Origin: Planctomyces sp.
GTDB taxonomy: Bacteria > Planctomycetota > Planctomycetia > Planctomycetales > Planctomycetaceae
DNA length: 64,000 bases
Assembly: GCA_016795105.1 (NCBI GenBank)
Contig: JAEUIH010000007.1
Location: 124,001 to 188,000 of the forward strand
Direction of reading: 5' to 3'
Shown piece after piece: positions 53,301-61,250 of the stretch. The notes under the pieces were generated by a model. That model ran no database searches and was not told the DNA's origin. It was given only the letters and a program-made list of their open reading frames with translations. The number at the start of each line of letters is the position of its first letter. The stretch's first letter is position 1. Made by a program: the position numbers and the translations under genes.

Positions 53301-56231
53301 TCAGTGATTGAATCGAAATTCAGCGCTGTTGAGCAATCCCCACATCAGCTCCTGAGCAACCTGAGCACGATCAGCGGCACCTTCAAGTGCCGCTGTAACT
53401 TCAGCAACTTCTTCTTCAGCCGGCATCCTTGACAGGATCCCCAGATACAACTCTTCAGCCGCCTTTCGCGGATCCGTCGCTTTCACCATTCGCTCACTGG
53501 CATTGTCGCCCGCAGGTACGACCCAGCTGTTGATCTGACCGGCATTCGAGGTGAACAGTGCCTGATCTGCACTTGCATAGAAGTCTCCCTGAGGCTGTCC
53601 TGCACCACCGCCATAAAACTGAACGTAGGTTGGAATGTACTGCTTCAGCTTGTCATAGACTCTCTGCTCAATTTCCTGTTCGCGAGTCGCCATGACGCCC
53701 GCATCATTTCTCTGTTCGTCCGTCAAGGGAGCTGCCTTATCCAGCTCGACTCTCTCACTCGCAACGTACCTGTCGTAAACGGTTGTCACTCGAAACACCG
53801 ACCAGCATAGCTGCTCCGGTGACAATGGCCGCAGTGTTGAGAGTTGAAAACGATTTGAGAAGGACGAAGCCAACACGTGTGACATAGAGTCCAACCGTCC
53901 CGAAGTCTCATCCATTTTTGTCTTCTCGACATTGATCGCCGCAACTGCAATTTCTATTGCCTGCTGTGACTGACTCAATGCAGTTTGAGCCGTCTGCATT
54001 TCTGACTTCACGGTTTCGAGTCGTGCAGACGCAACACGATGCATCTCGGTCATCGTATCACATTCCTGTCGACACTGATTGAGAAGGGTCTCCATCCGCG
54101 ACAACTGACCAACAGCCGCAAGCCGTGTTTGCGACAACCCTTCGTCGGCCGGAACAAACTGAGTTGCCGCATCCAGCGAACGGGCTGCATCCGCGACCAA
54201 CGCATAACGCTGTTCACTGACCGCCAGCCGCCCGGCAGCTGCTTCCATTGAACTGAGTACTGTCCCCAGCTCCTTTTCTGCGACCTGCATCCTGTCGGCG
54301 ATCGCTGTCATTGCCAGTGTACTATCATCAATGGATTTCTTCAGCTGCTGCTGTTCAGACTCGAGTCGCTGAAGAACAAGCTCGGCACCTTCGACTTCGC
54401 TTCGCACCGCAAGGTAGCTTCGGACTTCCTGATTGAGCTGCATCTGATTCTTCAGGTCTGCAACTCGCCAACTGGCTTTCTGCAATTGCCCGCGGGCCTC
54501 AACTCGTGCTACGTCAGTGCGACTGAGCTCCGACCGAAGTGGGGAGAGTTTCGCCTGGGCGGCTTCAACGGTCACTCTCTGTGTGGCGAGAAGATCTTCA
54601 ACCGGCTTCACTGCGGCCGCCTTTTCGTCTGCGGCCGCCTGAAGTGCTGGCAGCTCCGCGGTAACCTGTGCCGCTCGTTCACGGAGCTTCCCAGCAATCA
54701 CCGCCAATTCAGGATCAGCCGACAGGAGCCCTGCCGCTGTTTCAGCATGCGTTGCAGCTGCCAGAGCCTGGTCGGCTGTCGATCGTTTTGTCGTTACAAT
54801 GCCGGCTGCGTCGGCTGCTGCCTTCCGAGCTTCCGTCAGTTTCTTCCAGGTTTCAGCGTACTGTCCGCGGACCGTTTCGAACTCCGTCGAAACAGGAATC
54901 AACGCAGCTTCAGCAGCATCGAACGCTGTGCTGGCCGCAGAGTATTGATCGTTGGCAGCCCTCGCAGTCCGCTCCGCATCTTCGAGGCGAACCTGCATTT
55001 CTTCACCCGCCTGAGTCACGATCGCTGGTTGCGATACGCCAGACTCCTCAAAGTCGAAGGCACGCTGATAGGTCCTTGTAAGTACCAGTTCTTTCAGAAA
55101 CCAACGAATGTCGTAGCCAGACGCACAGAAGCGTGTTCCGAGTTCATCAAGAAACGTTTCGGCAGGCCCTGCATTGTCCGGATGAAGCATATCCAGGGGA
55201 TGCATCACTCCGCGACCAAAGACAACAGACCAGAGGCGATTCGCGGCGTTTCGATTAAATGCAGCATTCGAGCCATCCGTCAGCCGTTCGGCAAGAAGCT
55301 TGCGGCGGCTAAACCGAGGAACAGCCTTCACGCCGTCGGCAGGAGCCACATCGTACTCCTCGCCTGGCAGGTAGACCGGCTCATCGATCCAACCCGTCCC
55401 AGGCAATCGTGTTCCGGTTCGATGCGGTGTCCCGCGGGCAAACACAGATTCAAATGTCAGATCGGTTCCGGCTCGCTCAGACAACACCGTCACATCCTTG
55501 TCACCGTGTTTGCGAACGACCGTATACATTGGAGACGTAAAGGCGAGTAATCCCTGATAGTCGGCCTGGAGAAAATCTGAGACAAGTGGTGAATCGTGGC
55601 ATTGAGCACACTGGAGGTCCATCCCAAGAAACATCCTGCCAATGTCCCGAGCGACCACATTGGGTTCCGCTCCGCGATCAAGGATAAAGCGAGCTGGAGC
55701 GCGGTTGGCCGGATCATCTCCGTCAGCAAGAATCATCTCACGAACCAGCTGGTTCCAGGGTTTATTGGAACGGACGGAAGACATCAGCCAGGCAATCCAT
55801 TCATCCTGCGAGACCAGCGTGTTCGGTCTGCGTTCCATCAGCATCACATCCAGTGTAAGCGCCAGATGTCGTGTATGAACCGCCGATGCCATCAGTCGAT
55901 CAACCAGCAGTCGACGTTTGTCCGCAGTCGTATCCGCTGAGAACGATCTTGCATCATCCGCGGTCGGTGGCATCCCTGTCAGGTCCAGAGATACTCTTCG
56001 AATGAATTCCGTGTCATTACACAGCGGACCATTCTCGGAAGCCGAACCAGTGGCCAGCCGCCCGTCGATCCATTGAGCCAGCGAAACGGATTCATTGCCC
56101 CCTTCTGCAACCACAGCAGAGTCTGGATTGTCGTCCCCCAGAACACGTTGGGCTCCGAACTGGATTGCCGAAACCAGTGCGAGGAGTCGCACGAATCGGA
56201 ACAGAGACGGCTCGAGACTCAGGGTACGCAT
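53301..56231 (-). CDS. PSD1 (DUF1549/DUF1553) protein with long coiled-coil insertion
   Basis: This 976-residue exported protein has an N-terminal signal-like helix, then DUF1549 (FIRRVSLDLTGMPPTADDAR, MFLGMDLQCAQCHDSPL with CxxCH near 208) and the start of DUF1553 (NRNAANRLWSVVFGRGVMHP, WFLKELVLTRTYQRAF). Residues of about 405-780 are a heptad-rich coiled coil high in Ala, Glu, Gln and Lys. The DUF1553 end then returns (LRPLSPEQLCWSVF, ELYLGILSRMPAEEEV, LLNSAEFRFNH). No separate PSCyt1 domain is present. It is the first gene of a three-gene unit. A rod-like extracytoplasmic scaffold is inferred. Confidence 0.9.
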   Translation of the reverse strand: MRTLSLEPSLFRFVRLLALVSAIQFGAQRVLGDDNPDSAVVAEGGNESVSLAQWIDGRLATGSASENGPLCNDTEFIRRVSLDLTGMPPTADDARSFSADTTADKRRLLVDRLMASAVHTRHLALTLDVMLMERRPNTLVSQDEWIAWLMSSVRSNKPWNQLVREMILADGDDPANRAPARFILDRGAEPNVVARDIGRMFLGMDLQCAQCHDSPLVSDFLQADYQGLLAFTSPMYTVVRKHGDKDVTVLSERAGTDLTFESVFARGTPHRTGTRLPGTGWIDEPVYLPGEEYDVAPADGVKAVPRFSRRKLLAERLTDGSNAAFNRNAANRLWSVVFGRGVMHPLDMLHPDNAGPAETFLDELGTRFCASGYDIRWFLKELVLTRTYQRAFDFEESGVSQPAIVTQAGEEMQVRLEDAERTARAANDQYSAASTAFDAAEAALIPVSTEFETVRGQYAETWKKLTEARKAAADAAGIVTTKRSTADQALAAATHAETAAGLLSADPELAVIAGKLRERAAQVTAELPALQAAADEKAAAVKPVEDLLATQRVTVEAAQAKLSPLRSELSRTDVARVEARGQLQKASWRVADLKNQMQLNQEVRSYLAVRSEVEGAELVLQRLESEQQQLKKSIDDSTLAMTAIADRMQVAEKELGTVLSSMEAAAGRLAVSEQRYALVADAARSLDAATQFVPADEGLSQTRLAAVGQLSRMETLLNQCRQECDTMTEMHRVASARLETVKSEMQTAQTALSQSQQAIEIAVAAINVEKTKMDETSGRLDSMSHVLASSFSNRFQLSTLRPLSPEQLCWSVFRVTTVYDRYVASERVELDKAAPLTDEQRNDAGVMATREQEIEQRVYDKLKQYIPTYVQFYGGGAGQPQGDFYASADQALFTSNAGQINSWVVPAGDNASERMVKATDPRKAAEELYLGILSRMPAEEEVAEVTAALEGAADRAQVAQELMWGLLNSAEFRFNH

Positions 56232-56472
56232 AGGGTGGTACTCCTCGAGGATTCTTCTCAGTCGCAGACCGGTCTTTCGCTCGCGAATTCAGGCCTTTGT
56301 CCGGGAACAATGTTTCGGGGAAGAAGGTGGTGGGATGGTCAGGGCAGGTGTAGAAAACGAAGTCAAAACGCAGAGGTCAAATTCTTGAGATCGTTTGAAA
56401 CACTACCTGTACCGCCCTCTTCCTATGCCGGTCAAGTGGTGTTCCAGCTGTTTTCGGGCGTCTTCAAATAGT

Positions 56473-57012
56473 TCAGTTTTTCTGCAGGATCTGCGAATTC
56501 GGGCTTGCAGTTGCCTGGGTTGTGTGCCGTTGGCCGGTTGGGACACTGATCGAATTCACTCCGGACTCCAAACGATCCGGACAAGTCTCCGGGTAGAGGG
56601 CGTGCAACGCCTCGGTGAATTCATTGAACTTGTCCTGGAATTCCATCAGCAGGTCGTCATCACGAAGTTTCGCCTGATCGAGCTTTCCCGTGGCAATGAA
56701 CCGGTCAAGCAGGGTCTCAAAGCGATGGATCGGTCCTGCGACTCGATTTGTCAGCCGGATCAGGTCCCAGACCATAACGGGCGTCATAGCCAGCATGCAG
56801 AACAGTACTGGTATCGCATGATCCTGGAAGGTTGTCGGACCAGCTGGCTGAACGTGATCGGACAGCATTGCCCACGAGTTCCGTACTCCCCATGCGATGA
56901 CAAGCAGGCACAGCACCGCAGCATTGTATGCAAACAGATGAACGACAACCCGGACCACAATCGGTATCTGGATCTTGCGACTGATGAGCTGTTGCTTACG
57001 TGAACCGGACAT
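56473..57012 (-). CDS. Two-segment membrane protein with HAMP-like region
   Basis: The predicted product has 179 residues. Two membrane helices (about 20-44, VVRVVVHLFAYNAAVLCLLV; 68-90, AIPVLFCMLAMTPVMVWDLI) frame a short outer loop. A HAMP-like segment follows (RLTNRVAGPIHRFETLLDRF, then a short connector and FQDKFNEFTEALHALY). No kinase or methyl-acceptor domain is present. Start at 57012 has AAGGAA upstream. It may be a stand-alone sensory or scaffolding relay; partners are unknown. Confidence 0.75.
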   Translation of the reverse strand: MSGSRKQQLISRKIQIPIVVRVVVHLFAYNAAVLCLLVIAWGVRNSWAMLSDHVQPAGPTTFQDHAIPVLFCMLAMTPVMVWDLIRLTNRVAGPIHRFETLLDRFIATGKLDQAKLRDDDLLMEFQDKFNEFTEALHALYPETCPDRLESGVNSISVPTGQRHTTQATASPNSQILQKN

Positions 57013-57159
57013 TCTGACGTTCCTTGTGAGTGATGCCACCTGAGCCGGCTCAACACTACTTCAGGAAACGGGCAGACCTCATATTTCCGTTGACAGCTCC
57101 CGAAGCTCAGCAACGCGTCGGGGCAACAGATTGAGTTGTAACGGTTGCAGGAATCAAAC

Positions 57160-59046
57160 TTATTGGTTGTGAATTCGATACACTTCAAGCTTCTGAACAA
57201 GCAGCTCGGGATGATCCACAAGGTAACGAGGTGTAAACAAATCGAACTGAACTGCCGTGCCCGGTCGGAATTCCACATCTCCCAGATGCTCGAATCGCTG
57301 CGTTTCCCGCAGGAAGCTGTCCCAGAATCTGTCAGAAGTTTTTGCGTAGGGGCCAAACACCAGATAGGTTGGGACCTCGTCCGTCTTGTGGTAGACCGGC
57401 TGAACTGACAAATCAGCGACAGGAACCCCGATCTCTCCACCACGGTTCAGGTGATACAGAAACGCGGGTTCGCCAAACGCATATACGACAATCTCCTTAG
57501 CCCCCTCTCCTGCGTCGTTTCGACACAGCTCAGCAACCTGCATCGCTGCACCACGCAACGTGGACCGATCCTCGTAGATGTTCGTGTGGAATGGGACGTC
57601 CATCGCCTGCACCGAAATCACCACACAGAATGTCAACAAAGCTGCCACAATCTGCCCCAGACGGTCGGTCAGTGTGACCTTGACTCGTTGACTCATCTCC
57701 CTTCTGGCGACACTGAGATTCGACTCAATCCACCAGCCAACACCAGCTGACGCGCCTAGCCAAACGGAGCCCAGGAATGGGAACATGAGACGCGGGTATG
57801 GATGATAAAGCGGTGTGACAACGAGCATCGACAGGAACCAGACCGCGACAATACTCACCCCAATCTGTGGATCAATTGTGGCGCTCCAACGAAGATCCTC
57901 TTCTGTCAGTGGAATCCTCCAGCCTTCAACTGGACTGAGGTCCTCGCGGTGCCTTCGATCGTAAAGACGCTGAAGCACCTTCCAAAGCACAACTCCGGAC
58001 ACCCCTCCAAGACCTGCGCATGTGAGCAACAAGGGCGTCGGAATGGACAGTGCAATGACACTCATTGCAAGCCCAGCCAGGCCAAAGCGAAACAATAGCC
58101 GAACGGGCGGGAATGTGTCATTTTCTGCTTGTACAAAGTTCCACGTGAAACTGCGGAGTTTGAGCCATCTTGCGAAGCCAGCGACAATGAGGCCTAAGCC
58201 AACCGACAAACTTCCCGTCAGGCCGTCCAGCTGAAACTGAGCGGTGAGCTGCACAATGAAGTGTGGCATCCAGGATTTCCACCCCTGAAGAAATCCCGCA
58301 TGGTTGGCGGCAACTGCCGAATAGCCACCTTCCGACTGCAATGCGATCCACCACGGCAGCCAGACAACGAATGCAGTGCCTGCGAAGACCATACCCAACC
58401 GAATCAGTCCCAAAATCCGTCGCTGTCGTCTTCCTGCCCAGAGCCACCACAGTCCGACCCCAGCCCAAAGGATGGCAATCGGAAGCCACCCCGTGTATTT
58501 GAACCACCAGGCGATTCCACAACTCAACCCGCCAGCAAACACATGTTTCATCGAATCCCGTTCGATGCCTTTCAGCCCCTGCCAGATTGCCAGCAACATA
58601 AAAAACAGCACCGGCACATCGGTCATCGCCATCCGCGAATACTGAATATGGAAGTCACTCATGGCAATCAGCCCCGCTCCAAACAACCCGGCAACGCTGC
58701 CAAACATGTCGCGCGTCACACGCCAAAACAGTGGAACGGTCAGGCTCCCGAGAATCAGCGCTGGAAGGAATGGAGCGATTTCAGAGTTTCCGGTGACAGA
58801 GTCAGACAGGGAAATCAACGCACTAAGCAAAGGAGGAGCATAGAGGTGCCTTGATGGATACGGAGTCCCGACAAGTGAATCGTGCCAAAGCACCGAGGCA
58901 TAGACACCCTCGTCAAAGTGCTCAACTGCCATTCGATCGGGTTCGACCCAGCGCAAAACAAAGCCCATCAGCGAAATCAGAAGAACGATCAATACCTCAT
59001 GTCGCTGAGTCTTCACGTTTTTTTCTCGCTCCCATCGACTCGTCAT
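57160..59046 (-). CDS. GT-C glycosyltransferase, family 39-like
   Basis: This inner-membrane enzyme has about 628 residues and around 11 hydrophobic segments. The N-terminal outer-loop motif VEHFDEGVYASVLW contains the acidic pair expected for catalysis in GT39/ArnT-like enzymes using polyprenyl-phosphate sugars. The long soluble C-terminal part (FGEPAFLYHLNRGGEIGVPV, RFWDSFLRETQRFEHLGDVE) is extracytoplasmic. The start is uncertain; 59046 is chosen because the first hydrophobic segment follows and the upstream frame is not protein-like. The acceptor is unknown. Confidence 0.85.
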   Translation of the reverse strand: MTSRWEREKNVKTQRHEVLIVLLISLMGFVLRWVEPDRMAVEHFDEGVYASVLWHDSLVGTPYPSRHLYAPPLLSALISLSDSVTGNSEIAPFLPALILGSLTVPLFWRVTRDMFGSVAGLFGAGLIAMSDFHIQYSRMAMTDVPVLFFMLLAIWQGLKGIERDSMKHVFAGGLSCGIAWWFKYTGWLPIAILWAGVGLWWLWAGRRQRRILGLIRLGMVFAGTAFVVWLPWWIALQSEGGYSAVAANHAGFLQGWKSWMPHFIVQLTAQFQLDGLTGSLSVGLGLIVAGFARWLKLRSFTWNFVQAENDTFPPVRLLFRFGLAGLAMSVIALSIPTPLLLTCAGLGGVSGVVLWKVLQRLYDRRHREDLSPVEGWRIPLTEEDLRWSATIDPQIGVSIVAVWFLSMLVVTPLYHPYPRLMFPFLGSVWLGASAGVGWWIESNLSVARREMSQRVKVTLTDRLGQIVAALLTFCVVISVQAMDVPFHTNIYEDRSTLRGAAMQVAELCRNDAGEGAKEIVVYAFGEPAFLYHLNRGGEIGVPVADLSVQPVYHKTDEVPTYLVFGPYAKTSDRFWDSFLRETQRFEHLGDVEFRPGTAVQFDLFTPRYLVDHPELLVQKLEVYRIHNQ

Positions 59047-59288
59047 TGCTGCCGGACGTACTCTCAACATCGCCTGCCGATCTGCTCTCGGCGACCACAT
59101 GCAAAATGCAATCTGGTGCGGAAACCGGCGTTTCGCCGCCGAATCATGACCTGGGGATCCTCTGACTCCAGCGCAAAACCGCAGTGATTCAAGGTTTTTT
59201 TGAATTCGAGGCGGGCCCGGTTGAGTAACTGCAAACACAGTCTAGGATACCGTGCGTTAACCGTTTTCTGTGATTCCAGAGGTTCACT

Positions 59289-59636
59289 ATGTCGACAGCT
59301 CCAGAGAATAACGATTCAGCAAATCCTGACCGCATGTACGACGCTGCCCATAAGCTGAAGGCCAGTGGAGATCTCGCCGGTGCCGTGGATGCTCTCAAGA
59401 AGATTCTGGAGATCGCTCCGGAACACGTGCAGACCCATATGGCACTGGCCGTTTATCAACAGAAGCTGGGACAGCTGGATGATGCCATTTTCCACGCGAA
59501 ACGCGTCGCCGAATTGAACCCAACAGACGCTTTCTCATTTACACAGTTGTCTGTGATTTATCAGCGATGCGGAAAGATTCTGGAGGCCGAAGACGCGATG
59601 GCGCGAGCTCGCGAAATCCAGGGCCATCGTCACTAA
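59289..59636 (+). CDS. Small TPR protein
   Basis: This 115-residue soluble protein has about two and a half tetratricopeptide repeats: RMYDAAHKLKASGDLAGAVD, then HMALAVYQQKLGQLDDAIFH and FTQLSVIYQRCGKILEAEDA. GAGG lies 7 bases before the start. The binding partner is unknown. It is divergent from the GT-C gene and converges with mfnB. Confidence 0.88.
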   Translation: MSTAPENNDSANPDRMYDAAHKLKASGDLAGAVDALKKILEIAPEHVQTHMALAVYQQKLGQLDDAIFHAKRVAELNPTDAFSFTQLSVIYQRCGKILEAEDAMARAREIQGHRH

Positions 59637-59674
59637 CATCATCATCCCCGATGTCGCTGTCAGTGAGATTCCAA

Positions 59675-60574
59675 TCAACGCGTAGTGACTGCAAGTTGAA
59701 ATGTTTTGTAGAGCTGGTTGCGAAACGATCGCACCAGCTCGCCATCAAGGGAAGACTGCCTGCCCTCCCGGCAAACCGCTCCACGTACCCCAATGATCTC
59801 CGGATTGACGGCTGCAACTGCTCCAAGATCTCCCGCGGCGATTTGCCCCGCAAGCGCCAGGAAGACGCCGGTTGCCCGACATTCTCTCGCAATTCGACTT
59901 AACTCTGCGGTCGTCAGGCAGCCAAATACGCCAGTGCCATTCTTGATAAACGTATCAATCAGCATCCCGGCGCTTACCAGTTCCGGAAGTGCCGAAACGA
60001 CTTCACCCGGCGAGGGACTCGCTGCCTGTCTCCAGTCTGCATAGCATGCAGGAATCAGATACGGCTCAGCTGGCACTGAGTCGTGTTGCTGCGTCCCCGC
60101 TTGAGCCTCGTCGTCTTCAACGGGCTCCGCGAGATGTGTTCGCAGTCCTGAGAGCCGATCCAGCCAATTCGCCCTCAGGCTGAATTCATCGCACCCTGCC
60201 AATCCAAACTTCAGAAATCGAATGCGGTGCTTATGGGCACGAACGACATTCAGAAATGCAACCCGGGAAGGATCTAGCTGAGCGCCCCAGTCCAGCAATT
60301 CTCCCATCGCCAGACTGATTGTTATGTTTGCACTTTGAGCTTCCAGGACGGTCAAACATCTCGCCAACTGCTCAGTTGTGACCCGGCCAAGTGCTCCCTC
60401 AGATGGCTCTTTCAAATCCAGGATCTCTGCCCCGCCACGAATCGCCTCGAGACACTCAACGGCGGATCGCGCAGATACCAGCAACTGCGGAACGAGGCTC
60501 TGGCCCCGCCCCACAACACTTCCAGCCGGTAACGGGGCGGAACACAGGTCAAGAGTTGAGTCAACAGGTTTCAC
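59675..60574 (-). CDS. mfnB: (5-formylfuran-3-yl)methyl phosphate synthase family protein
   Basis: This 299-residue protein matches MfnB (DUF556), which makes the furan phosphate precursor of methanofuran from two triose phosphates in archaea and of its analogue in bacteria with tetrahydromethanopterin C1 pathways. Motifs are LLVSARSAVECLEAIRGGAE, LDLKEPSEGALGRV (active Lys), FLKFGLAGCDEF, IPACYADWR, DTFIKNGTGVFGCLT and GVRGAVCREGRQSSLDGELV. An acidic insertion (EPVEDDEAQAG) lies mid-protein. Planctomycetes are known to carry archaeal-like C1 genes, which fits. Confidence 0.88.
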   Translation of the reverse strand: MKPVDSTLDLCSAPLPAGSVVGRGQSLVPQLLVSARSAVECLEAIRGGAEILDLKEPSEGALGRVTTEQLARCLTVLEAQSANITISLAMGELLDWGAQLDPSRVAFLNVVRAHKHRIRFLKFGLAGCDEFSLRANWLDRLSGLRTHLAEPVEDDEAQAGTQQHDSVPAEPYLIPACYADWRQAASPSPGEVVSALPELVSAGMLIDTFIKNGTGVFGCLTTAELSRIARECRATGVFLALAGQIAAGDLGAVAAVNPEIIGVRGAVCREGRQSSLDGELVRSFRNQLYKTFQLAVTTR

Positions 60575-60668
60575 AAAACGAAGACCGCCAGAATACCGTG
60601 CACAAAGATGTCAGGAACCACGATCTTCTGGATAATAGCAGGTCTCAATGCCACGTCCCAGCCAGACA

Positions 60669-61016
60669 CTATCGGCGACGATGACGCCGCATGCGGGACA
60701 AAACCTGATTCGCAATTCGGGAAGCCATCGCTGCTGTCGCTACGATACAGGACTGCTGCTGCTCTGTTCGGGAACTCACTTCGGTTGTTGTCCGGATGAC
60801 CTCCGCCGCCGCTTCAATCCGCATCTCTACAGCCGTCTTTGGTTCGGCAATTTCCGGAGATTTTGACTTCCGCAAGATCCGGCGAACCACACGCTCTGCA
60901 TGCCGGACATCCGGAAGGTTCATTGTGCCGAGGTCTATACCGCTCTGACGAAACGAAAACGATGACTGAATCACAAACGTCGATGGCATCCCGCCCGCTC
61001 TCATAGCTTCTGACAT
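60669..61016 (-). CDS. Hypothetical small protein, uncertain
   Basis: This 115-codon frame shows a plausible folded middle (LPDVRHAERVVRRILRKSKS, then TAVEMRIEAAAEVIRTTTEV) but ends in a low-complexity basic tail (RMRRHRRR). Toward its 3' end a different frame (60611-60739) looks more protein-like, so the true C-terminus may lie there after a frameshift. No family is recognised. It precedes mfnB by 94 bases on the same strand. Confidence 0.4.
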   Translation of the reverse strand: MSEAMRAGGMPSTFVIQSSFSFRQSGIDLGTMNLPDVRHAERVVRRILRKSKSPEIAEPKTAVEMRIEAAAEVIRTTTEVSSRTEQQQSCIVATAAMASRIANQVLSRMRRHRRR

Positions 61017-61250
61017 CCGTATTTCCCTTTAGTACGAGTCACAGTCCGGCTGATGGAATTGCGTAGTTTCAAGACTCCATGCAAATCCACCCCGGATGTA
61101 AATCGCAGACCCCCCCGCGAACCGGACATCGATTCTGGCTTTTTTTGGATGAGTCGTCCTGGTCGACAGACCACGCCTAATCTGCCGTGCTGTCAATTCA
61201 TCTCCTGGCGCAGAGCAAACGGACGCTCTTCGTCTCACGGCACGAATTTG

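Noticed and set aside
61029-61238. 69-codon minus-strand frame between the kinase and the small gene
   Set aside because: Some strand-like sequence, but no ribosome site, no recognised family and rival frames on the other strand. Not enough to call.
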